From: Aquibium carbonis | GTDB taxonomy: Bacteria; Pseudomonadota; Alphaproteobacteria; Rhizobiales; Rhizobiaceae | Assembly: GCF_003970795.1 (NCBI RefSeq) | Contig: NZ_RWKW01000051.1 | Coordinates: 33,948 to 97,947 of the forward strand | Length of the DNA: 64,000 nt | Direction of reading: 5' to 3' | Part shown: positions 54,830-63,150 of the stretch, one piece after another | How the letters are laid out: each line of letters begins with the position of its first letter | How positions within the stretch are numbered: the stretch's first letter is position 1 | The notes under the pieces: model-generated | What the model saw: only the letters and a program-made list of their open reading frames with translations | The model's database searches: none | What the model was told of the DNA's origin: nothing | Program-made: the position numbers and the translations under genes

Positions 54830-56113
54830 ATGTCGAAGACCATCGCATTCTTTCCCGAGGCGGCTTTCGGGCCGGCGCTCAATTCCGTCGGCATCGCGCA
54901 GGCGGTGCAGGCGCTCGGCCACAAGGCCGTGTTCCTGTCCGACCCCGGCTTCGTGGCGGTCTACGAAGGCTATGGCTTCGAGGCGCACCCGGTGAACCTG
55001 TCGGCACCGATGCCGCCCGAGCAGATGGCGAAGTTCTGGGAGGACTTCATCAACGGCCACATCCCCAATTTCCGCAAGAGCCCCTACGACCAGATCGACA
55101 ATTACGTGAAGGACTGCTGGACGGCGATCGTCGACACAGCGAAATGGGCGCAGAAGGACCTGCCCGGCGTGCTGGACACGATCAAGCCGGACCTGATCTG
55201 CGTCGACAACGTGATCCTGTTCCCCGCGATCAAGCAGTACGGCAAGCCGTGGGTGCGCATCATCTCGTGTTCGGAAAACGAGATCGAGGATCCGAAGATC
55301 CCGCCGCACCTTTCGGGCTGCGGGGCCAAGGACTTCGCCTGCCACGACGCCTACCGGGCCCGCTTCAACGAGGTGATCAAGCCGATCCACGACGATTTCA
55401 ACGCGTTCCTGGCCTCGACCGGCGAAGCGGCCTATCCGCTCGGCCAGTTCTTCGAGGCGTCGCCGACGATGAACCTGCTGCTCTATCCCGAGGCGGTGAA
55501 GTTCGAGCGTGAACATCCGCTCGATCCGAAGCAGTTCCAGTATCTCGAAGGCTGCGTGCGAACCGAGAAGCCCTACGAGGTGCCGACCTTCGCCGAGAAG
55601 AACGACAAGCCGCTCATCTACGTTTCCTTCGGCAGCCTGGGCGCCGGCGACACGGAGCTCCTGAAGCGCATCATCGCCACGATCGGCACCCTGCCCTACC
55701 GGGCGCTGGTCAATGTCGGCGACTACAAGGCGAGCTACGAGGATCTGCCTGGCAACGTCGTCATCGAGAGCTGGTTTCCCCAGCCTTCGGTGATCCCGCA
55801 GGTCGACGCGGTGATCCACCACGGCGGCAACAACTCCTTCACCGAGTGCCTCTATTTCGGCAAGCCCGCGATCATCATGCCCTATGTCTGGGACGGGCAC
55901 GACAACGCCACCCGCGTCGACGAGATCGGCCACGGCTTCAAGATGCCGCGCTACGACTGGACCGACGCCGACCTCGCCGCCAAGCTCGACGCCTGCATCA
56001 ACGACCCCGCGATGAAGGCCAGGCTCGCCGCCACCTCGGCGCACATGCAGTCGCAGAACGGGCCGAAGAAGGCCGCCGCGATCCTCGACGGCATCGTCAC
56101 GGCGGGTGCGTGA
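54830..56113 (+). CDS. GT1-fold glycosyltransferase-like protein, copy B
   Basis: A 427-residue paralogue of the protein encoded at 48422-49717; the two align from FFPEAAFGPALNSVGIAQ to the end. The donor-site pattern is present (SWFPQPSVIPQVDAVIHHGGNNSFTECLYFGKPAIIMPYVWDGHDNATR, split WFPQPSVI, HHGGNNSFTECL, MPYVWDGHDN). As in copy A the N-terminal GH motif is replaced (AFGPALN). GAGGAG lies just upstream of ATG 54830. It is in an importer operon with oxidising enzymes and two cupins, an unusual place for a glycosyltransferase; an antibiotic-like role or action on an imported aglycone are both possible. Confidence 0.83.
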   Translation: MSKTIAFFPEAAFGPALNSVGIAQAVQALGHKAVFLSDPGFVAVYEGYGFEAHPVNLSAPMPPEQMAKFWEDFINGHIPNFRKSPYDQIDNYVKDCWTAIVDTAKWAQKDLPGVLDTIKPDLICVDNVILFPAIKQYGKPWVRIISCSENEIEDPKIPPHLSGCGAKDFACHDAYRARFNEVIKPIHDDFNAFLASTGEAAYPLGQFFEASPTMNLLLYPEAVKFEREHPLDPKQFQYLEGCVRTEKPYEVPTFAEKNDKPLIYVSFGSLGAGDTELLKRIIATIGTLPYRALVNVGDYKASYEDLPGNVVIESWFPQPSVIPQVDAVIHHGGNNSFTECLYFGKPAIIMPYVWDGHDNATRVDEIGHGFKMPRYDWTDADLAAKLDACINDPAMKARLAATSAHMQSQNGPKKAAAILDGIVTAGA

Positions 56114-56114
56114 C

Positions 56115-56477
56115 GTGACCGAGACGCTGAAATCCACCGCGCCGCACATCCACGGCGCCACGACCTTCGACGACCTCGTCGACTGGGGCGTCCAGTCCGA
56201 CGCGATCGAGGGCGCCTCGGCATCGTCGGGGCGGCTGCTGTTCAAGGGACCGAACAACCAGCCCGAAACCGGCATCTGGGTCTGCACCCCCGGCCGCTGG
56301 CGGCTGTCGATCCCGCGCGACGAGTTCTGCCATTTCGTGTCGGGCAAGGCGGTCTACCGCTCCGACGATGGCGAGACGATCGAGGTCGGCCCCGGCACGG
56401 CGGTGATGTTTCCCGCCGGCTGGACGGGCGAATGCACGGTCATCGAGACCATGCGCAACATCTACATGCTGGCCTGA
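56115..56477 (+). CDS. cupin-domain protein 1 (DUF861/cupin_3 type)
   Basis: A 120-residue single-domain cupin. The pattern TGIWVCTPGRWRLSIPRDEFCHFVSGKAVYRSDDGE (split GIWVCTPGRWRLSI and DEFCHFVSGKAVYR) followed by GPGTAVMFPAGWTGECTV matches the cupin_3 (ureidoglycine aminohydrolase-like) group. Metal ligands would be Glu in DEFCHF, the His there and a later residue. The GTG at 56115 follows the previous stop by 1 nt; a GTG at 56106 is also possible. A paralogue follows 27 nt later. Confidence 0.8.
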   Translation: MTETLKSTAPHIHGATTFDDLVDWGVQSDAIEGASASSGRLLFKGPNNQPETGIWVCTPGRWRLSIPRDEFCHFVSGKAVYRSDDGETIEVGPGTAVMFPAGWTGECTVIETMRNIYMLA

Positions 56478-56504
56478 GCGCCGGCGCAATCCGAGGACAA
56501 CGAC

Positions 56505-56852
56505 ATGACCGCCACACCGCTGATGCGCAAGCCGCTCGAGCAGACGGACCTCAAGGACTGGGGCGTGATCCCCACCATGATCGAGGGCGAGAGCCGCACC
56601 TCGGGCCTTCTGATCCACAAGGGTCCGGAGGGCCGCTCCGAATGCGGATTGTGGGTCTGCACGCCCGGCAAATGGGAGTGCCACGTGACCCGCGACGAGT
56701 TCTGCCACTTCCTCGAAGGCCGCTGCACCTATGTGCACGAATCCGGCGAGGTGATCGAGATCACGCCCGACACCGCGGCCTTCTTCCCGCAGGACTGGAA
56801 GGGCGTCTGCACCGTCCACGAGACGGTGAAGAAGGTCTACATGATCCGCTGA
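56505..56852 (+). CDS. cupin-domain protein 2 (DUF861/cupin_3 type)
   Basis: A 115-residue paralogue of the previous cupin, with the same GLWVCTPGKWECHVTRDEFCHFLEGRCTY core (split LWVCTPGKWECHV and DEFCHFLEGR) and FFPQDWKGVCTVHETV ending. Tandem copies with diverged N-termini suggest a heterodimer or separate specificities. It lies in the importer operon between copy B of the glycosyltransferase-like protein and the second aldehyde dehydrogenase. Confidence 0.82.
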   Translation: MTATPLMRKPLEQTDLKDWGVIPTMIEGESRTSGLLIHKGPEGRSECGLWVCTPGKWECHVTRDEFCHFLEGRCTYVHESGEVIEITPDTAAFFPQDWKGVCTVHETVKKVYMIR

Positions 56853-56926
56853 AGCGCGGCCCGGCCAGGAACGGTCTTCGGTTCGCGACAGCGAGCCGGC
56901 GACGACAGACGAACGAGGACAAGCCC

Positions 56927-58435
56927 ATGCGCTTCGATCTGAGCAAGCCGTATCACTTCGCCGAGGGCGGCTACCGCGCCTCGTCAGGCCCGGCGATGCC
57001 CGTCATCGACCCGGCGACGCTGGCGACCGTCGGCCACATCGCGGAAACGAGCGCCGCCGAGATCGAGGCGGTGCTGGCGGCCGCAAGCAGGGCGCAGAAG
57101 GCCTGGGCGAAGCTCGACGCCAAGAGCCGCGCGACGATCCTGCATCGGATCGCCAATCGCATCGAGGCGACCGACATGCGCTTCTGTGCCGAGACCATGT
57201 CGCGGGAGATGGGAAAGCCCTATCCGGAGGCGATCGGCGAGGTGGCGAACTGCGCCGGCGCCTTCCGCTACTTCGCCGAGATGGCGCGCGACGAGGCCGG
57301 CAAGATTGCCGGCACGACGCAGGCGGGATCGTTCCAGTTCGCGCGTTACGAGCCGCTCGGCGTGTCGGTGCACATCATGCCGTTCAACTTCCCGATCCTC
57401 TTGATGTGCTGGACGGTGGCCGCGTCGCTCGCCTCGGGCAATGGCTGCGTGATCAAGCCGGCACTCGCCACGACGCTGTCGACGCTGATCTTCATGGAGG
57501 TCTTCGCCGACCTGCCCGAAGGACTGATCGCCTGCCTGCCGGGCGGCGTGGATGTCGGGCAGGCGCTGATCCACTCGCCCCGCACGCATGCCGTCGCCTT
57601 CACCGGCTCGGTGGCGGCGGGCCGGGCCGTCGCGATGGCCGCGGCCGGCGAGATGAAGCCGGCGGTGATCGAGGCCGGCGGATCGGACCCGATGATCATT
57701 TCGAGAAACGCTCCGCTCGACGTCGCGGCGGCGGGCGCGGTGACGGCGGCCTTCCACATGTCGGGGCAGGTCTGCACGTCGGCGGAGCGGTTCTTCGTCG
57801 TCGACGAGGTCCACGATGCCTTCATCGAGCGCTTCGCGGCCGAGACGCGACGACTGCGGGTCGGCAACGGGTTGTCGAAGGCCGAGATCGGGCCGCTGGT
57901 TTCGAAGGCCGCGCGCGACAAGGTGATCCGTCTCGTCGAGGACGCCAAGGCGAAGGGCGCCACCGCGGTCGTCGGCGGCCGCGTGCCCGCGAGCGAGCCG
58001 GTCGGCTGGTTCTACGAGCCGACCATCCTGACCGGCTGCACGCCTGACATGGACATCCTGAAGGAGGAATGCTTCGGCCCGGTCGCCGCCGTCTGCCGGG
58101 TGAAGGATTTCGACGAGGCGATCGACATGGCCAATGCCAGCGAGTTCGGCCTGGGCGCCTCGGTCTTCACCACCTCGCTCGAGGAGGCGATGGAAGCGGC
58201 CGAAAGGCTGGAGGCGGGCATGGTCTGGGTGAACAACCCGCTGATCGACAACGACGCCCTGCCCTTCGGCGGCTGGAAGAAGTCCGGCATCGGCCGCGAA
58301 CTCTCGCGGCTCGGGCTCGACACGTTCCGGCGGTCGAAGATGGTCATCATCGACCACAAGCCCGTCGTGCAAGGCTGGTGGTACCCCTATCCAGACGACT
58401 GGTTCTACGAGGCCGGCGGCCGCAAGCACGTCTGA
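56927..58435 (+). CDS. NAD(P)-dependent aldehyde dehydrogenase
   Basis: A 502-residue ALDH. The Asn in MPFNFPILL, the Glu in IEAGGSDPMI and the nucleophile Cys in GQVCTSAERF mark the active site. EAGGSDP in place of the common ELGGK(S/N)P resembles succinate-semialdehyde-type or related dehydrogenases; the substrate is not decided. ATG 56927 is the start, 74 nt after the cupin. It is distinct from the ALDH encoded at 46929-48404. Confidence 0.93.
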   Translation: MRFDLSKPYHFAEGGYRASSGPAMPVIDPATLATVGHIAETSAAEIEAVLAAASRAQKAWAKLDAKSRATILHRIANRIEATDMRFCAETMSREMGKPYPEAIGEVANCAGAFRYFAEMARDEAGKIAGTTQAGSFQFARYEPLGVSVHIMPFNFPILLMCWTVAASLASGNGCVIKPALATTLSTLIFMEVFADLPEGLIACLPGGVDVGQALIHSPRTHAVAFTGSVAAGRAVAMAAAGEMKPAVIEAGGSDPMIISRNAPLDVAAAGAVTAAFHMSGQVCTSAERFFVVDEVHDAFIERFAAETRRLRVGNGLSKAEIGPLVSKAARDKVIRLVEDAKAKGATAVVGGRVPASEPVGWFYEPTILTGCTPDMDILKEECFGPVAAVCRVKDFDEAIDMANASEFGLGASVFTTSLEEAMEAAERLEAGMVWVNNPLIDNDALPFGGWKKSGIGRELSRLGLDTFRRSKMVIIDHKPVVQGWWYPYPDDWFYEAGGRKHV

Positions 58436-58473
58436 CATCGCCCTTGGAACTCCACAAATTCAGGAACGACCCC

Positions 58474-59661
58474 ATGATCATCACCCTTCTCGGCGGCGCC
58501 GGCTACATGGGCGCGGGCATCGTCCGCGACCTGGTTTCCGACCGCGCCATCGTCGACATCACCCGGGTGCGCGTGTGCGACGCCTCGCGCGAGAAGATGG
58601 AGGCGCTGGCCGCCGAACTCGGCGATCCGCGCATCGAGCTGGTCGACCTCGACGTGGCAACCCCGGCGGCGCTGCAGGCGGCGATCGCCGGCTCCAGCAT
58701 CTGCATCAACTGCGTTCCGACCCTGCTCGGCTACCAGATGCGCATCTTCGAGGCGGCGCTCGCCGCCAAGGTCGCCTATGTCGATCTGGGCGGGCTCGGC
58801 ACCTATACGGTCAAGCAGATGGCCGAGCACGAGCGGTTCCAGGCTGCGGGCGTGACGGCCGTCATCGGCGCGGGGGCCGATCCGGGCATGTCGAACGTGA
58901 TCTGCCGGGCCGTCGCCGACGAGTTGGACGAGATCGATTCCATCAAGCTCTACTGGGCGGCCGAACTGGTGGGCGAAGAGAACCCCGTCCTCGTGCCGCC
59001 ATACAGCGTCTCCACGGTGCTTGCCGAATATGCGCATGAGAGCACGCAGTTCTACGACGGCAGGCACGTCACCTGCCCGCCGATGAGCGGGCGCGAGTTT
59101 CTCGACCTGCCGGAGCCCTGGGGACGTTGCGAATTCATGCACTCGCCACATTCCGAACAGCTCACCGTGCCGCTGGCGGACGGCATCCGCGAGAAGGGCA
59201 TCAAGGAGTTTTCCTGGAAGCTGCACCTGCCGCACCGGGAGCACGAGGCCTGGGTGGGGCTCGTGAAGGCCGGATTCGGCGATTTCGACCGGCCGGTGGA
59301 GATCGGCGGACAGAAGGTCAGCCCGCTCGACGTCCTGAACAAGGTGATCGAGCGCAACATGCGCGAGAACGCGCAGAACATTCCCGAGCAGGACAGCCAC
59401 GAGATCCACTTCGCCATCGGCAAGGGTCGCAAGGACGGCCGGGAGCGGACCGCCACCGTGGAGGTGATCGTCAAGCCGGACGATCTCTACAAGCCCTATG
59501 TCGACGCCTGCACCTCGATGAACGGGTCGATCGCCGCGCAGCTGATCCTGTCGCAGCCGATGCGGCCCGGCGTCTTCGCGCCCGAGGCCTATTTCGACGT
59601 GCCGACCTATTTCCGCGAACTCGAAAAGCGCAAGTTCATCATCGGCAAGAGGGTGGAGTAG
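58474..59661 (+). CDS. saccharopine dehydrogenase-like NAD(P)-binding oxidoreductase
   Basis: A 395-residue protein with an N-terminal Rossmann motif (TLLGGAGYMGAGIVRDL, residues 4-20) and the layout of the saccharopine dehydrogenase/carboxynorspermidine dehydrogenase group: INCVPTLLGYQMRIFEAAL, VAYVDLGG, and AVIGAGADPGMSNVICRAVADEL. Such enzymes reduce or oxidise secondary amines formed between an amino acid and an aldehyde, as with saccharopine, carboxynorspermidine or opine-like compounds. In an operon with a polyamine-type importer this points to an amine conjugate as substrate, by inference. It is the last gene of the operon. ATG 58474 lies 38 nt after the ALDH. Confidence 0.85.
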   Translation: MIITLLGGAGYMGAGIVRDLVSDRAIVDITRVRVCDASREKMEALAAELGDPRIELVDLDVATPAALQAAIAGSSICINCVPTLLGYQMRIFEAALAAKVAYVDLGGLGTYTVKQMAEHERFQAAGVTAVIGAGADPGMSNVICRAVADELDEIDSIKLYWAAELVGEENPVLVPPYSVSTVLAEYAHESTQFYDGRHVTCPPMSGREFLDLPEPWGRCEFMHSPHSEQLTVPLADGIREKGIKEFSWKLHLPHREHEAWVGLVKAGFGDFDRPVEIGGQKVSPLDVLNKVIERNMRENAQNIPEQDSHEIHFAIGKGRKDGRERTATVEVIVKPDDLYKPYVDACTSMNGSIAAQLILSQPMRPGVFAPEAYFDVPTYFRELEKRKFIIGKRVE

Positions 59662-59761
59662 CGGCGAGGCGGCCGGCGCCTCAACCGGCGCGCGTTTTCA
59701 CATGATTGTTACAAGGAGCCGATACGCGACGAGGGATTGACCTGCCAGAAAGGGATTTTCC

Positions 59762-62041
59762 GTGTCGCGTAAAGCTCTTACCCGCTTCCTGCTGCTCAGC
59801 ACAGCTGCTTCGGCGCTCGCCTGGGGCGTGTCCTATCCCGGCTCGGCTGCGGCCCAGGCCTGTTCGCCGTCGAGCCCTGCGAACGGCGCGAGCGTGACCT
59901 GCAGCGGATCGGGCGTCGGCATCGAGAACACCAGCCTCGACGATGCGACGATCACCGTCGAGGAAGGTGCCGACGTCAATGGCGGCTCCGGACGGGCCTT
60001 CCGCTTCCGCGACGGCGTGACGATCACCAATGACGGCACCATCCGCTCGAACAGCCAGCACGCGATCCAGGGCGGCGCCAATGCCACCGTGACCAACAAC
60101 GGCACGATCACGGGCGGGTCGTCGGAAGACGACGGCATCAACCTTGGAAGCAACGCGCTGGTGACCAACAGCGGCACCATCACCGGCAGCGACGAAGGCG
60201 TGCAGGTGGGCAGCGGCAGCCGGGTCGAGAACGACGGCGCCATCACGGGCGGCGACCACGGCCTGTCCGGCACGACCAACGTCACCGCCATCAATTCGGG
60301 CACGATCACCGGCAACGTCCGCGACGGCATCAACGTGGAGGGCGGCGCCCGCATCGAGAACAGCGGCACGATCACCGGCGTCGACGACGGCGTCCAGGTC
60401 GAGGGGAACTCGACGATCGTCAACGGGACGGACGGCACGATCACCGGCGGCGACCACGGCATTTCCGGCACGACAAACGTCACCGTCATCAATTCGGGCA
60501 CGATCACCGGCAATGTCCGCGACGGCATCAACGTGGAGAGCGGTGCGCGCATCGAGAACAGCGGCACGATCACCGGCATCGACGACGGCGTCCAGGTGGA
60601 GGCGAATTCCACGATCATCAACACCGCGACGGGCGTGATCAGCGCCGACGGCGAAGCGATCAACGCCAATGCCGACAACGTCACGATCGAGAACTACGGC
60701 ATCATCGAAGGCGGCGATGACGGCATCAACGCCGCCCGCAACGCCATGATCACCAATTATGGCCGCATTACCTCGACCGGCGACCAGGACGGCGTGGATC
60801 TCGATTCCGGCACGGTGATCAATTACGGGCTCATCGAGTCGCTCGGAAACGAGGACGGCATCGACTTCGACTACTCGACCGATGCATCGCTGGTGGTCAA
60901 CTACGGCACGATCCGCGGCGCCATCGCCATCAACACCCACTCGGATGACGGCATCGTGCCCGACGACGAGGGCGCGCAGACCATCGTCAACCATGGCACG
61001 CTGATCGGCCTTGGCGGAACCGCGCTCAATCTCGGGCTCGGCGACGACGTCGTGATCCTCAACGAAGGCTCGCGCATCGTCGGGCTGATCGAGATGGGCG
61101 GCGGCAACGACACCCTGATCGTCAACTACGTCAAGCTCGAGCGTCTCGACATCGGCTCCGCGATCGAAACCGTGACGACGGCCGGCCCGTCCTTCGTCGG
61201 ATCGTCGGCCATCATCCTCATGGACCCCGTCGCGCTCGGCGCGGGCGACCGCGACGCGCAGGATCTGGCGTTCAACCTGTCGCGCACGGTGCTGACGGCG
61301 CCGGGCGGGCGCGGTTTGTGGACCGCCGGCCGCGGCGCGTCGCTCGGCGACGGGGATCGCACCTATCTCGGCGGCGTGATCGGCTATGATTTCGCGGTCG
61401 GCGGCCATGCACTGGGCGCCTACGGCGCCTTCGCCAAGGCCGGCGACCTCCAGGCCTGGATCGCCGGCCTGCGTTTCGATCTCGCCGAAGGCGGCCCCTT
61501 CGACCTGCAGGCGACCGCCTTCGCCGGCGTGACCGACGGGGACGAACTGGCGGGATCGGACGGCGCCGACGGCACGCTCCTCGGCATCGCGGCACGCGCC
61601 TCCTACGCGCTGATCCAGGCAGCGCCCGGTGGCTTCGGCCTCGACTTCGCCGCCGAAGGCGGACTGAGCCGCCACGCCGTGGACGGCTACACGATGTCGA
61701 ACCTCGACACCTCGATCGGCGATCGCGACACGACGGCCGGCTATGCCCGGCTGGAAATCGGCGTGCCCTACTCGATCGATCCGGAGACCACGCTGCGCGG
61801 CTTTGCCCATGTCACGCACCATACAGGGTCGGCCGACCTGATCTCGGCCGCCTTCGAGAACCAGACGCTGCGCTTCGCCTCCGGCGCGGATCTCGACCGG
61901 ACGGCCTTCGGCCTCGGCGCCTCGTTCACGCGCAAGACGGCATCGGGGCTGGCCTTCGACGCCAGCGTCGAGACGAGCTTTGCAGATGGCGATGCCGACG
62001 TCGCCTTCGGCCTGACGCTGCGAATGCCTTTCGGCCGCTGA
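59762..62041 (+). CDS. autotransporter-like outer-membrane protein
   Basis: A 759-residue protein starting at GTG 59762 (AAGGGA 6 nt upstream). A signal peptide (FLLLSTAASALAWG...GSAAAQ) precedes a passenger made of many short repeats of the type (V/I)xNxGTITG, forming a parallel beta-helix. Residues about 515-759 form the C-terminal autotransporter-type beta-barrel (GLWTAGRGASLGDGD, YDFAVGGHALGAYGAFA, ending TLRMPFGR). The passenger repeats include two nearly identical 66-residue blocks. It is a single gene, with an adhesion or surface role inferred from the family. Confidence 0.9.
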   Translation: MSRKALTRFLLLSTAASALAWGVSYPGSAAAQACSPSSPANGASVTCSGSGVGIENTSLDDATITVEEGADVNGGSGRAFRFRDGVTITNDGTIRSNSQHAIQGGANATVTNNGTITGGSSEDDGINLGSNALVTNSGTITGSDEGVQVGSGSRVENDGAITGGDHGLSGTTNVTAINSGTITGNVRDGINVEGGARIENSGTITGVDDGVQVEGNSTIVNGTDGTITGGDHGISGTTNVTVINSGTITGNVRDGINVESGARIENSGTITGIDDGVQVEANSTIINTATGVISADGEAINANADNVTIENYGIIEGGDDGINAARNAMITNYGRITSTGDQDGVDLDSGTVINYGLIESLGNEDGIDFDYSTDASLVVNYGTIRGAIAINTHSDDGIVPDDEGAQTIVNHGTLIGLGGTALNLGLGDDVVILNEGSRIVGLIEMGGGNDTLIVNYVKLERLDIGSAIETVTTAGPSFVGSSAIILMDPVALGAGDRDAQDLAFNLSRTVLTAPGGRGLWTAGRGASLGDGDRTYLGGVIGYDFAVGGHALGAYGAFAKAGDLQAWIAGLRFDLAEGGPFDLQATAFAGVTDGDELAGSDGADGTLLGIAARASYALIQAAPGGFGLDFAAEGGLSRHAVDGYTMSNLDTSIGDRDTTAGYARLEIGVPYSIDPETTLRGFAHVTHHTGSADLISAAFENQTLRFASGADLDRTAFGLGASFTRKTASGLAFDASVETSFADGDADVAFGLTLRMPFGR
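60251..60646 (+). repeat. two tandem 198-bp coding repeats in the autotransporter passenger
   Basis: Copy 1 is 60251-60448 and copy 2 starts at 60449. Most of the 198 bp is nearly identical (for example ggcgaccacggc, aattcgggcacgatcaccgg, gtccgcgacggcatcaacgt in both). The last 40 bp diverge. The period is 66 codons, so gain or loss of a copy keeps the frame. Confidence 0.85.
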
Positions 62042-62060
62042 CCGCGCCCGAACGCAAAAA

Positions 62061-62086
62061 GAGAGCGCGGCCGCCGCCGCGCTCTC
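62061..62086 (-). terminator. bidirectional terminator between convergent genes
   Basis: GAGAGCGCGGC (62061-62071) pairs with GCCGCGCTCTC (62076-62086) over a 4-nt loop. On the minus strand it is followed by TTTTT (62060-62056), a strong terminator for the DapA-family gene. On the plus strand only TT follows, but the stem could also end the autotransporter transcript. Confidence 0.85.
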
Positions 62087-62111
62087 TTCCGTTGCAACGA
62101 TGCGGGTCGGC

Positions 62112-63059
62112 TCAGCCGCCGGCCGTCTCGACCCAGTCCGAATACCAGGCGCGGAAGAGCGCATATTGCGCCTCGGCATAGTGGCGCTGGGAATCGGTCA
62201 GCGCGTCGGTCTCGTTGAAGTGCAGCGTGTATTCGACGTCGCCGTTCAGAACCATCAGGTGCTTGTAGAAGAGCACGAGGTCCGGCCCCTCGTCGAAGGA
62301 GGACAGCACGCCCAGCGCCTGTTCCAGTTCGAGCGCCCGCGCCCGAGCGCGGGCATCGCCCCTGGCGGCCTTCTGGCAGAGCGAGACCAGATGCAGCACC
62401 TCGCGCGGCAGCGCATTGCCGATGCCGGTGATGGCGCCGGTGGCGCCGCAATTGACGTAGCCGTGGAAGACATTGGTGTCGACGCCGACCATCAAGGTGA
62501 CGTCCGGGCTCTGCGAGGTGATGTTTTCGGCGGCGTAGCGCAGATCGGCGGCGCCGCCGAACTCCTTGAAGCCGATCAGGTTCGGGTGCTCGGCGCGCAG
62601 CGCGAAGAACAGGTCGGCGCGGGTGGCGAAACCGTAATAGGGGCTGTTGTAGATCACGGCCGGAAGGTCCGGCGCCGCCGACAGCACGGCCTTGAAATGC
62701 GCCTTCTGGGCGATGGGCGAGTTTCCCCGCGACAGGACGCGCGGGATCACCATCAGGCCTTGGGCGCCGACGCGGGCGGCGTGCGCCGCATGGGCCACCG
62801 CCTGCCTGGTGTTGACGGCGCCGGTGCCGACCACAGTCGGGACACCGGCCTCGACGAGCCGGGTAACGCCTTCCATGCGCTGCTCGTCGGTGAGCAGCGG
62901 CCAGTCGCCCATGGAACCGCAATAGACGACGGCGGACATGCCGGCTTCGACGAGGTCCTTCGCCTTGCGGACGAGCGCGTCGAAATCGGGCTGGCGATCG
63001 GCCGTGCACGGCGTCATCAGGGCCGGTATGGTTCCGGTGAAGATACTGCTCGTCATCAT
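62112..63059 (-). CDS. dihydrodipicolinate synthase/N-acetylneuraminate lyase (DapA) family protein
   Basis: A 315-residue class I aldolase-type enzyme. Family hallmarks are GSMGDWPLLTDEQR (the GxxGE...L region), YNSPYYG with the catalytic Tyr, and GFKEFGG with the Schiff-base Lys. Members condense or cleave pyruvate-containing compounds. It is probably catabolic rather than the lysine biosynthesis enzyme, because a GntR regulator gene lies just upstream in the same direction. ATG 63059 (or 63056) has GGGAG upstream. It ends at a strong terminator. Confidence 0.9.
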   Translation of the reverse strand: MMTSSIFTGTIPALMTPCTADRQPDFDALVRKAKDLVEAGMSAVVYCGSMGDWPLLTDEQRMEGVTRLVEAGVPTVVGTGAVNTRQAVAHAAHAARVGAQGLMVIPRVLSRGNSPIAQKAHFKAVLSAAPDLPAVIYNSPYYGFATRADLFFALRAEHPNLIGFKEFGGAADLRYAAENITSQSPDVTLMVGVDTNVFHGYVNCGATGAITGIGNALPREVLHLVSLCQKAARGDARARARALELEQALGVLSSFDEGPDLVLFYKHLMVLNGDVEYTLHFNETDALTDSQRHYAEAQYALFRAWYSDWVETAGG

Positions 63060-63114
63060 CGTTTCTCCCGCGCGACATCCAGCGCGCCAGCCCTTCCTAC
63101 CGCAAGGCGCCCGT

Positions 63115-63137
63115 CTTGTCGACAACGAATATACAAG
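63115..63137. promoter_or_regulatory. putative GntR operator upstream of the DapA-family gene
   Basis: The stretch begins with CTTGTCGACAA, which contains the perfect palindrome TTGTCGACAA (63116-63125), and ends with TATACAAG, so CTTGT and ACAAG halves bound 23 bp. TTGT/ACAA half-sites are common for FCD-type GntR regulators. It lies 56 nt upstream of the start at 63059 and follows the GntR gene that ends at 63151. Confidence 0.5.
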
Positions 63138-63150
63138 AAGCCGCGATGCC

